Assembly (NCBI GenBank): GCA_030560485.1
Contig: JAKTTS010000152.1
Span: forward strand, 1 to 30,560
Length of the DNA stretch: 30,560 bases
Direction: 5' to 3'
Source: Ascoidea tarda (nom. inval.)
Taxonomy: Eukaryota > Ascomycota > Saccharomycetes > Ascoideales > Ascoideaceae
The notes under the pieces were generated by a model, which had not been told where the DNA came from, did not search any database, and worked only from the letters and a program-made list of their open reading frames with translations. Of the stretch, positions 1-7,914 are shown piece by piece. Each line of letters opens with the position of its first letter. The stretch's first letter is position 1. A program made the position numbers and the translations under genes.

Positions 1-306
1 AGAAGCAGCAGAAGCAGCAGAGACAGCAGAGACAGCAGAATGGGACACAAACAAACAATAGCGCTCTTCCAAGACCTAAACAATGGCTCAAAACGTCCTC
101 CAAATGTGTCAACTCCCGGCACGCGCCAGAACACGCAGGTGTAGGCGTGCAGACGCAGACGCACCTAATCGGACGTCTGGTGCCACGCTGGCCCATGCGA
201 ATGGCAACGCACAGCCCTAGGGCTCGCCACAGCGGCTTTCGCCCTTTTGAGCGGTGGCAGAGTTTGTAGCACAGTTGGAAGCACAGTTGGAAACAGCGTT
301 GCCAAC
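1..306. other. Intergenic region upstream of MDM12
   Basis: No supported gene. Bases 1-40 are a purine-rich GCAGCAGAAG/GCAGAGACA repeat. On the minus strand this reads as a TGCTTCTGCTGCT pyrimidine tract like those found in other promoters of this window, so it may be the leader or promoter of a minus-strand gene to the left. Bases 100-250 are clearly more GC-rich than the coding DNA. A 35-codon ATG ORF begins at 41 but resembles nothing I know. MDM12 transcription probably starts inside this stretch. Confidence 0.6.
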
Positions 307-1632
307 ATGTCGTTTGATATCAACTGGGACCAGCTTGCCACTGATGCTGAATTGAATTTGCAGTTCCAGCAGTTTCTCGACCGCCAGTTCAAGAGCATCT
401 CTTTTCCTCCATACATCACAGACGTCTGTGTCACAAATTTCCAGTTGGGCTCGATTCCGCCAGAAATCACCATCAGACACATAGGCGATCCCTTTCCTGA
501 GTTCTACACTGACGATGACGATGGCAGTGGTAAAGACAATGGTGAAGACAACGGCGATGCTGCTGCTGCTGATAGCTACACGAACAGTATCAAAAACCTT
601 GATGAGCCTCCATTAGATACTTCGACCAATCCTACTCCCTCTATATCGAACGAGATTGGCAATGACAGCAGTAATGATGGCAGTAATGATGGCAATAACA
701 TCAACAGTGACAATGCAACGAGCATCAAATCGAAATTAAAAAGCGAAAATGATCCAAACGATATTCAGTTTATCATCGAAATTGATTATAAGGGAAACTT
801 GTCGATCGAAATCTCTGCAAGTTTATTATTAAACTATCCCTTTCCCGGTTTTATTCAATTACCTGTGAAGCTAAAACTAACAAACTTGGTGATTCATTCA
901 TTGGCAATATTGTCGTATTGCAAAAAATTAATCAACTTTTCCTTTCTATGTGATATAAATGACCCAATTACCAATTCCACTCCAGCAAATATTGCCTCTA
1001 CTTTCGCCTCTACTTCCACCTCTGGTACTACCCCTGTCCCAACTCCTCCAAATAGCAATATTAATGACTTTATTCAAAGCAGAGATCGTTCTTTGTCTGC
1101 AAACTCAATTTCAATGTCAACAACAAATTCTTCCTTCAACATGAACAACGGCTACCCATTCACCCCAAATACAAACAATTTCAAAATCCCAAATCATCTC
1201 TACAACAGCCAATACACAAATTACTACAATAACTACAACACGCCTCACAATAATCCCAACTTGGCTCAAAATTACAATCAAAACCCAAGCCAATCTCAAA
1301 ACTTCAGCAATTACAATTACAACTACAATTCCAGCCGTCTTAACAGCAAACACGACAGAATCGACATCATCAAGAACATCAAAATTGAGTCTGAAATTGG
1401 CAATGGCGAGCCCAACAACAACAGCAGCCACACCTCAGTGTTAAGAAACGTTGGTAAGGTGGAAAAGTTCCTTGTTGAAAAGATACAAAGCATTCTCCGC
1501 GACGAACTTGGCTGGCCTGGCTGGATCTCCTTCGACTTTTCCTCCACAGACGACTCTGGCGACGGCGTTCTGGAAGCAGATTCCTCTTCTTTTGCTTCTG
1601 ATTCCGACGACGAAAAAACCGCCGTAAACTAG
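307..1632 (+). CDS. MDM12: Mdm12, ERMES complex subunit
   Basis: Mdm12 is the cytosolic SMP-domain subunit of ERMES. This tether (Mmm1, Mdm10, Mdm12, Mdm34) joins the ER to mitochondria and carries phospholipids between them. The N-terminus MSFDINWDQL is the family signature, and the next conserved block (residues about 20-60, with PPYITDVCV and GSIPPEITIRHIGDP) is the first part of the SMP fold. A second conserved block around residues 155-215 includes a hydrophobic PFPGFIQLPVKL stretch. The C-terminal block KVEKFLVEKIQSILRDELGWP near residue 400 closes the fold. Between them lie acidic and Asn/Tyr/Ser-rich insertions, so the protein is 441 residues against 271 in S. cerevisiae. The ATG at 307 was chosen because the family signature begins there and no in-frame ATG precedes it. 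The last 25 residues are acidic and not conserved. Confidence 0.93.
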   Translation: MSFDINWDQLATDAELNLQFQQFLDRQFKSISFPPYITDVCVTNFQLGSIPPEITIRHIGDPFPEFYTDDDDGSGKDNGEDNGDAAAADSYTNSIKNLDEPPLDTSTNPTPSISNEIGNDSSNDGSNDGNNINSDNATSIKSKLKSENDPNDIQFIIEIDYKGNLSIEISASLLLNYPFPGFIQLPVKLKLTNLVIHSLAILSYCKKLINFSFLCDINDPITNSTPANIASTFASTSTSGTTPVPTPPNSNINDFIQSRDRSLSANSISMSTTNSSFNMNNGYPFTPNTNNFKIPNHLYNSQYTNYYNNYNTPHNNPNLAQNYNQNPSQSQNFSNYNYNYNSSRLNSKHDRIDIIKNIKIESEIGNGEPNNNSSHTSVLRNVGKVEKFLVEKIQSILRDELGWPGWISFDFSSTDDSGDGVLEADSSSFASDSDDEKTAVN

Positions 1633-1922
1633 TTCCGGCCACAAGAGGTCACGATACCCGAGGGTGAAATATCCGCTTAAAAGCAAAAGCCCGTTTTGAT
1701 CAATTTTTAACCCCATAAATATCTCGTTATTCTGTGATAGATTCGCTATCTCTTCATCAACTTGAAGAGTCTCAACATTTGAGCTGTTATCCACTCTGTT
1801 AATTGCTCATTTTCTCTCCAGCTATTTCCTGTTTCTTGTCTTATAAATACCTCCTTTCTCCTGCCTTTTTTTCTACTTCTTCCAAACACAATCAAACACT
1901 CACAACTCTCAATTCCCTAGCC

Positions 1923-2969
1923 ATGTTGTCACTTAAATCAACCTCATCTCTTATCAAGTGCAACACTTTTTTCCACCATTCCAACAGAAACTATGCCACC
2001 ATCTACAATACCAACAATACCAACAATACCAACAATACCAACAATGACAGTACTACTCAAAACATCAAGTTGCTAGATTTTTCTGATAAAAATTTAACCC
2101 ACTATCAAATCTTGGGCATACCCAAATCATCCACAAAATTGCAAATCAAGAAAAAATTCAAAACTCTATCAAAGACCTACCATCCTGATATTATAAACAA
2201 TAACCCAAATTTAAATCTCTCTGAAGACCAAAAAACTTTAAATAATGACAATTTCATCAAATTAGTAAATAGCTATGAAGTTTTAAGTGATGATGGCTCA
2301 AAATTAACTTATGATTTATCTCTAAATAATTTCACAACGTCAACTGGAAGGTCCGATTATGACATTCAAAAAAATAAATATTATTCAAATGCTAAAAATT
2401 ATTCAATGAAAAACCGTTCATACCCCAGTGGCACCTATAATTTTAAAAAAACTAGCTATTCAAACCATTCCCAAAACTCTTCTCATTTTACTGGAAAGCC
2501 AAATTCTGGCTCAAACTATGATGTCCCCCATTTCGATTACGATAGGCACTTAAAGACTCATTTGAAATTTGAACAAAGATTAATGAATAAGAAAATTAAC
2601 AGATTCAAAAATCAGTCAGTTAACGATGGTTCTGATTTCGCTAATTACTCCCATAATTTTAACAATATAAATAAAAACAACTACTATAAAAGTTATAGCT
2701 ATAATACTAATACTAGTACAAATAACTCCAAAAATGATCCTATAAATGATATCCTAAACAAAAATTTCAACAGCAATGATGACAACCTAGAGAGCCAAAT
2801 AAAGTACACTTACAACCTACATAATTTGGCTAAGAATTATCAACATCATTATAATAAAAATGAAAGTTACAATCACAACACACCCGGTTCTTCAACTGTT
2901 ATTCCTGGTGTTGGTGTTTTCGTCAGTACTGTTAGCATGATATGTCTCTTTAGTTCCTATGGTTTTTAA
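1923..2969 (+). CDS. JID1: Mitochondrial-type J-domain protein, Jid1-like
   Basis: A 348-residue Hsp40 co-chaperone. The J-domain spans about residues 58-130: HYQILGIP opens helix I, a Lys-rich helix II follows, the HPD catalytic tripeptide is at 87-89 (in YHPDI), and helix III/IV ends with VNSYEVLSD. The first 30 residues (MLSLKSTSSLIKCNTFFHHSNRNYA) are basic and Ser/Thr-rich with no acidic residue, as in a mitochondrial presequence. Residues about 324-346 form one hydrophobic segment that could anchor the C-terminus in a membrane. There is no zinc-finger or C-terminal substrate-binding domain, so this is a class III J-protein that stimulates an Hsp70 ATPase. The presequence, early J-domain and C-terminal hydrophobic tail best match yeast Jid1, but the rest is Asn/Ser/Tyr-rich and weakly diagnostic. 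The ATG at 1923 is the first in frame. The Thr-Asn-Asn repeat after the presequence comes from a 9-bp DNA repeat. Confidence 0.72.
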   Translation: MLSLKSTSSLIKCNTFFHHSNRNYATIYNTNNTNNTNNTNNDSTTQNIKLLDFSDKNLTHYQILGIPKSSTKLQIKKKFKTLSKTYHPDIINNNPNLNLSEDQKTLNNDNFIKLVNSYEVLSDDGSKLTYDLSLNNFTTSTGRSDYDIQKNKYYSNAKNYSMKNRSYPSGTYNFKKTSYSNHSQNSSHFTGKPNSGSNYDVPHFDYDRHLKTHLKFEQRLMNKKINRFKNQSVNDGSDFANYSHNFNNINKNNYYKSYSYNTNTSTNNSKNDPINDILNKNFNSNDDNLESQIKYTYNLHNLAKNYQHHYNKNESYNHNTPGSSTVIPGVGVFVSTVSMICLFSSYGF

Positions 2970-3057
2970 CATTTGAAGCTTGAAACTTGAAACTTGAAAC
3001 TTTTACCCATACGTTTTTATTTTTTTGTTCATTTATAATTCAAAGGTTGGTTTTCAC

Positions 3058-3129
3058 TTATTTACTTTTTTATTTACCTTTTTATTTACTTTTTTATTTA
3101 CTTTTTTATTTAATTTTTTATTTAATTTT
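3058..3129 (+). repeat. 12-bp tandem repeat in the JID1 3' region
   Basis: Six consecutive copies of a 12-bp unit, consensus TTATTTACTTTT, with drift to TTATTTAATTTT in the last two. It lies about 90 bases after the JID1 stop, between convergent JID1 and SRP101. The T-rich unit reads through in one frame as a hydrophobic Phe/Tyr/Leu repeat, which I regard as meaningless. Confidence 0.9.
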
Positions 3130-3218
3130 TTGTTTTTGGTTTAACATATTTTACATTATTATTTTCTACTTAAATATTCTTGGTTCATGTACTTTTATCT
3201 TAGATCTACAAACTTCAT

Positions 3219-3266
3219 ATTCCCAATTGTATTCCCAATTTTATTTCCAATTTTATTTCCAATTTC
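3219..3266 (+). repeat. Second 12-bp tandem repeat
   Basis: Four copies of a 12-bp unit, ATTCCCAATTKT drifting to ATTTCCAATTTY. It lies 90 bases downstream of the 3058-3129 array and has the same period but an unrelated unit. It sits in the shared 3' region of JID1 and SRP101. Confidence 0.85.
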
Positions 3267-3389
3267 ACTCATCTATTTATACTTTTAACAAAAAAAATAC
3301 ATAATTCGATCACCGCTATTAATACTAATTTTTGAAAGTTATATAAAAAAAAAGAAAAAAAACTATTGATGATTTTTTTTTTAAACTCA

Positions 3390-5405
3390 TTAACTCATTA
3401 GCATCCTAACTGCCCAATCAACACTGAGTGTTCTTAAATCAGTATAAGTTTGTCCAACTCCTACAAATAAAATTGGAATGCCTGTCGCATAAACCATATT
3501 AACCATACTACCAATCAAATCTCCAACTGTATCGCATTTACTAATAATGAAAAAATCTAATGTTCTATCTGCTCCAAATGCTTTATTAAAATTTCTTGCT
3601 TGTTGAACTGAATCTGTACCAACTAATGCTTCACCAACCATAATGATTTTATCTGGATTTGCAGCTCTAGCAAAACTTTGTAGTGGTGCCATTAATCTAG
3701 CATCATTATGTCTTCTGCCGGCTGTATCCATTAATATTACATCAAATTGATTCTCTTTTGCGTAATTAATTGCACTTTTTGCAATTTTGGCCACCAAATC
3801 TGATCCACCATAACCTCCTTCAAATAACTCAATTTGGTTTTTAATTTTTTCATCAATTGAAAGATTTTTCAAGTTATTAACATGCGTTTTTAATTGTTCA
3901 ACTGCACCACTTCTAAATGTATCACAAGCACATATTAGTACTCTTAAATTGTTTTGTAGCAACCAAAATGCCAATTTTGATAAGTTTGTTGATTTTCCCA
4001 CACCATTAACGCCAACTATTGAAATAACATAAGGATTTCTTTGCTTGGAATTTAATTTTAATTGGATTTCATGTAATAAATCAATTGAAGTATTTGGAGT
4101 TAAAATTTTTTGCAATTCTTCAGCTAAGGATCTCTTTGCAGTTAATTCAACAGATTCCCAAGTTCTAGTTTTCGAGCCTAATAGATTTTTCTGAATATTT
4201 AAAGTTATCTTTGAGGCAATCTCCGGAGACACATTTTTTTTAATTAAATGGTTATTTAGTAATTCAATTGTTTTAGTGATATCTGTGTTGGTTATTGTTT
4301 TCCCACCAATATAGTTTTGTAAGAAACTGAAGGGTTTTAAATAAGTTGAATTAGACGCTGATGATGAGGAGGATTTGTTGTTTTTTGAAGAAATATCAGA
4401 GCTGGGATTAATATTTGAAGAGATAATTTCATCAATTTCATCATTAATTTCTTTGAATGTTTTAAAGCCCTGGGAATTTTTGAAATTATTTTTAATCGAA
4501 TTTTGATTTAAATTATTCAAGTCCATGTTGGAGTTTGAGTTTGAGTTTGGTGAAATCGAGTTTATGTTTGAAGTTGAGTTTGAGTTGGAGAGTGAGGAAT
4601 CTTTATCATTTGAAAAATCTAAAGATTTGGAGATTGGACCATCACGATCTATATTATAATTATCATCCCAAATTCTATTTTTTTTTGTAGAGGTTTTTTT
4701 GTTTTTCTTTTTAGAAGATTTTTCGGATAAAGAATTGATTTTTTCATTAATTTTATCCTTTAGAATGTTATTATCACTATTATTATTGTTATCATTATTA
4801 GTAATATTAGTAGTAGTGGTGGCAGTATTTTCAGATTCAAATAAATCATTTATTGATGATTGATTTTTCTCAAATGAATTATTAAATTCTTTGATTTTCA
4901 GTTGAATAAGGTTTTGAAATCTCAAAAAATCCTTATTATTTTTGAGATTAAATAAATAATGTAAATCAATTTTGTCATTATTAAAATTCTGGTGGATTAA
5001 ACTTAAAAAGAGATTTTTCAAAATTTTAAAAAAATTTGACAATGCTTTGATGTTGATTGATATAACGTTGGGATAGACTATTAAAAAAATCAAAGACATA
5101 GAGTGCTGTTTGATGTATTTTAAATTGTATGATTTGTAAGTGTAGGTTTCGATTAAATTTGCATCATCTATGTTGTCAGAGTTGTTGATGTTGCTTTTAT
5201 TGAAACTTTCATTGTTGCGGGTGTGGTTATCATGGGCATCATTTTCAGGAGCATTGTCTTTGAACCTGATGATGTTTGATCTGTTGATTGAAGAAATCAA
5301 ATTGGACTGGATAAAGTGGTTTATGATGGAATCAGGGACTTTTTGATGTTCGTACTTGTACAAGATAAAGCCAGAATCAGTGAATATTAGTATCTTGGAA
5401 AGCAT
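3390..5405 (-). CDS. SRP101: SRP receptor alpha subunit (SRP101)
   Basis: A 671-residue GTPase of the ER membrane. It docks ribosome-bound signal recognition particle through Srp54 and hands the nascent chain to the translocon. The N-terminal longin-like SRX domain (residues 1 to about 150, opening MLSKILIFTDSGFILYKY) binds the beta subunit Srp102. A long Asn/Ser/Lys-rich linker follows to about residue 340. The C-terminal NG domain carries the SRP-type GTPase motifs: GVNGVGKST (G1, near 463-471), DTFRSGAVEQL (insertion box), DTAGRR (G3, near 559), SKCD (G4, near 620) and the closing GVGQTYTDL. The seventh codon of the open frame (5405) is taken as the start because the SRX motif begins there and the six codons before it do not look conserved. 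JID1 converges on it; UBP6 diverges from it across about 500 bases. Confidence 0.95.
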   Translation of the reverse strand: MLSKILIFTDSGFILYKYEHQKVPDSIINHFIQSNLISSINRSNIIRFKDNAPENDAHDNHTRNNESFNKSNINNSDNIDDANLIETYTYKSYNLKYIKQHSMSLIFLIVYPNVISINIKALSNFFKILKNLFLSLIHQNFNNDKIDLHYLFNLKNNKDFLRFQNLIQLKIKEFNNSFEKNQSSINDLFESENTATTTTNITNNDNNNNSDNNILKDKINEKINSLSEKSSKKKNKKTSTKKNRIWDDNYNIDRDGPISKSLDFSNDKDSSLSNSNSTSNINSISPNSNSNSNMDLNNLNQNSIKNNFKNSQGFKTFKEINDEIDEIISSNINPSSDISSKNNKSSSSSASNSTYLKPFSFLQNYIGGKTITNTDITKTIELLNNHLIKKNVSPEIASKITLNIQKNLLGSKTRTWESVELTAKRSLAEELQKILTPNTSIDLLHEIQLKLNSKQRNPYVISIVGVNGVGKSTNLSKLAFWLLQNNLRVLICACDTFRSGAVEQLKTHVNNLKNLSIDEKIKNQIELFEGGYGGSDLVAKIAKSAINYAKENQFDVILMDTAGRRHNDARLMAPLQSFARAANPDKIIMVGEALVGTDSVQQARNFNKAFGADRTLDFFIISKCDTVGDLIGSMVNMVYATGIPILFVGVGQTYTDLRTLSVDWAVRMLMS

Positions 5406-5920
5406 TCTACAACAAGCAGGCAAGTATAGCAGCAGGAACTGGTGAAGATGAAGATGAAGATGAGGATGAAGATAAAGAGAAAGAAAGCGATAAGTAACAG
5501 CAACCTCTTAAGAATTCAAAATTTTCCACCTGCCCAATCGGGTGTTGCTATATTGGGACTTGTTGTAATCATGACCGAAAGAGGAATTGCCTGTTTTACG
5601 TCAAACGCCGTGATCCGTAATATGCCGACTCTCCGTAAAGCCGAAATATTTTGTATCGATTACGAATTACAAAGTGTCAGGGTAACACCAAGTAGACCGG
5701 CGCTTATTACTGCCCAATGTGGAGCACTTCCCACACTGCTGGCACTGTGTCTCTTTTGGGCGGTTTGCCTCCAGAAGCTGAAGCAGATTCGTCTTTCTTG
5801 TTTCTTGTGGTTCTTATCTCTGGAACACATCCAGCTTTGCTGTAATTGAGCCGACCACCACAGACCATCGAGCTGCCTCTGCTTCTTCTTCTTTTCAGTG
5901 CATTGTCTTTTATCTAGTTC
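5406..5920. promoter_or_regulatory. Divergent promoter region SRP101 / UBP6
   Basis: A bidirectional intergenic region with no supported gene. Bases 5445-5485 are a GATGAA-type repeat just upstream of the SRP101 start. Bases 5560-5770 are GC-richer than the flanking genes. A direct repeat of TCCGTAA followed by GCCGA occurs at 5614-5628 and 5632-5644. A pyrimidine tract CTGCCTCTGCTTCTTCTTCTTTT at 5873-5895 sits just before the UBP6 start. A 134-codon ATG frame at 5448-5849 crosses the region but looks like chance. Confidence 0.6.
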
Positions 5921-5950
5921 ATGAAAATTCCCTCCAATTCAAAAGCAAAA

Positions 5951-7668
5951 ATGTCCTCTGACCCAAATGTATTACCTGGTATGTCCTTCACTCGATTCGC
6001 TATTTGAGGCTCAAAACTTGCTGTTGCAATAATAATCGCCATTAGTATTGCAATTAATATTACTAACTTCAAAACTTGATCGTTATTGTGACCATTATTA
6101 CAGTTATAATCAGACATTCTGGTAAAACCTATCCAATTGAAATCAACCTAAACGATCATGGTATCGTTTTGAAAAATAAGATCTTTTCCTTGATTAAAGT
6201 TCAACCACATCGCCAAAAGGTTATGTTGAAAACTGGGAAATTAAAAGATACAGATCTATTGAAAAATTTAAAATTAAAGAAAAATCAATCGATTTTAGTC
6301 ATTGGAACACCTGAACCAGCTGAACCCGAAAAGCAAAATGAATTTATTAAAAATTTTCACAACCAATTTAATAAGAATAACAGAAATACCGCCGATAAAG
6401 AATTTCAATTTAATGGTGAAAATCCATTTGAAAAACCTTTTGGTTTGAAAAATTTAGGCAATACTTGTTATTTCAACGCTACCATCCAAGCCTTATTTAA
6501 TTGTAAAGACTTGAGAAACGAAATCCTAAAATACGAAAAATCTTCATCTTCAAATAAATATCAAATTTTCACTTATAAATTGAAATTATTATTCCAAGAT
6601 TTGAATTTGCAACACCAAATTCTAAATTCAAAGTTTCAAGATAAATCCTTGATAAAAAACCTCTTTGTAACTCCCTTTATCCTACTAACTGATTTAAGAT
6701 CCTTATTTCCTCAATTTGCTGAAAAATCAAATCTTGGAACATATAAACAACAAGATGCAGATGAATGTCTTTCTCAAATATTATCAGTCTTGGAGCAAAC
6801 TTTACCAAATGAATTTATCTTGAATTATTTTCATATAAATTTTAAGTCGACTACAAAATGTATCGAATTACCTGAAGCTGAAAAAGACGATCCTAAAAAT
6901 ATTCAAATTAACAATGAGGATTTTTTAAAATTAAATTGCCACATTAGCATCAATACCAATTTTTTAAAAGCTGGATTAATTGAAAATTTATCGGAAATTA
7001 TTACAAAAAGAAATGAAGACCTCGATAGAAACGCTGATTATCAAATTCAAAAAAAGTTCACCAAATTGCCTAAATTCTTGCTAGTAAATTTTGTTAGATT
7101 TTATTGGAAAAGAGATATCAGCAAAAAAGCTAAGATCTTAAGAAAAGTCACTTTTCCTTTGGAATTAGATTTAACCGATTTATATGATGATAGCATTAAA
7201 TCTGATCGTTTTGCTAAATTAGAAAAAATCAGAAAAATCAACAAAGATAAACACGACGAATACGTTGAATTTAGAAAAACCAAAGAATTCGAAAACCAAG
7301 AAAAGGAAAAGCTAATGATGGATTTCACCAAAAGAATTCAAAGGGAGAACGAGGAATTTGAGAAAAACGAGGAAAAATGGCTAACAAAATTCAAACAAGT
7401 CTATGAAAACGATGAGTTTTACTCTGAGGGCGAGAATCCCACCGGATTGTACGATCTCATTGGCGTTGTAACACACAAGGGAGCTTCTGCTGATTCTGGT
7501 CACTACCAATTCTTTTCCAGGGATCTCAAAGACTTGACAGGAAACACCTGGTTCTACTTCAACGATGACAAGGTGCAAATCGTGAAGAAGGACAGGATCG
7601 AGCGATTGGCTGGAGGAGGCGAAAGCGACAGTGCTTTGATCTTGATCTTCAAGGGTGTTGGTGTCTGA
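5951..7668 (+). CDS. UBP6: Ubp6, proteasome-associated deubiquitinase (spliced)
   Basis: Ubp6 (human USP14) binds Rpn1 of the 26S proteasome through a ubiquitin-like domain and trims ubiquitin from substrates. I join exon 1 (5951-5978) to exon 2 (6104-7668), giving 530 residues against 499 in S. cerevisiae. The split codon G|TT restores VIIRHSGKTYPIEI, the first strand of the UBL domain (residues about 10-85). The USP domain follows: Cys box GLKNLGNTCYFNATIQAL with nucleophile C131, His box GASADSGHYQFFSR with H476, and the FNDDKV Asn at 496. A charged Lys/Glu-rich helical insertion lies at about residues 375-445. An in-frame ATG at 5921 would add ten residues (MKIPSNSKAK). I prefer 5951 because UBP6 proteins have a very short segment before the first UBL strand. 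Confidence 0.93.
5979..6103 (+). other. UBP6 intron
   Basis: A 125-base intron near the start of UBP6. The 5' splice site GTATGT is at 5979-5984, the exact yeast branch point TACTAAC is at 6061-6067, and the 3' splice site CAG is at 6101-6103, 36 bases beyond the branch point. Without splicing the frame from 5951 stops inside the intron. With splicing it joins exactly the UBL domain of the downstream frame. Confidence 0.93.
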
Positions 7669-7763
7669 GCTGCCCATCTATATACCCATCTATATATCTA
7701 TCTATTTCATCACAATACATGCTCCATTCCTCATTCTCTTATCTCTGCGGCGTGCTCTGTTCT

Positions 7764-7772
7764 GATTGGCGG
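7764..7772 (-). promoter_or_regulatory. CCAAT box upstream of the zinc-cluster gene
   Basis: Minus-strand CCAATCAG motif (plus-strand CTGATTGG) about 145 bases before the ATG at 7915. The core and right flank match the CCAATCAG in the PRP45/MIC19 promoter. CCAAT is the site of the Hap2/3/5 complex. The assignment rests on the motif alone. Confidence 0.4.
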
Positions 7773-7914
7773 AGCGAGCCTCAGAAGACTCGTCGATCGA
7801 TGCTCCCTCTTTCTACTGCTTCTGCTTCTGTTTCTTTTGCTGCTTCTGCTGTCTCTCTTTTTGCTGCGTCGTGAAGGTGTTGCGACACACTCTGTTGCTC
7901 CTGCTTTTCTACCA

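Noticed and set aside
1441-1794. Minus-strand frame antisense to the MDM12 3' end
   Set aside because: It has no ATG at its head, overlaps the conserved C-terminus of Mdm12 and matches nothing known to me.
2987-3304. Hydrophobic Phe/Tyr/Leu-rich frame after JID1
   Set aside because: Explained fully by T-rich 12-bp repeats in a 3' region.
5448-5849. 134-codon ATG frame between SRP101 and UBP6
   Set aside because: It starts in a GATGAA repeat, resembles no family, has amino-acid usage unlike the neighbouring genes, and covers a likely bidirectional promoter. GC-rich DNA keeps it open.
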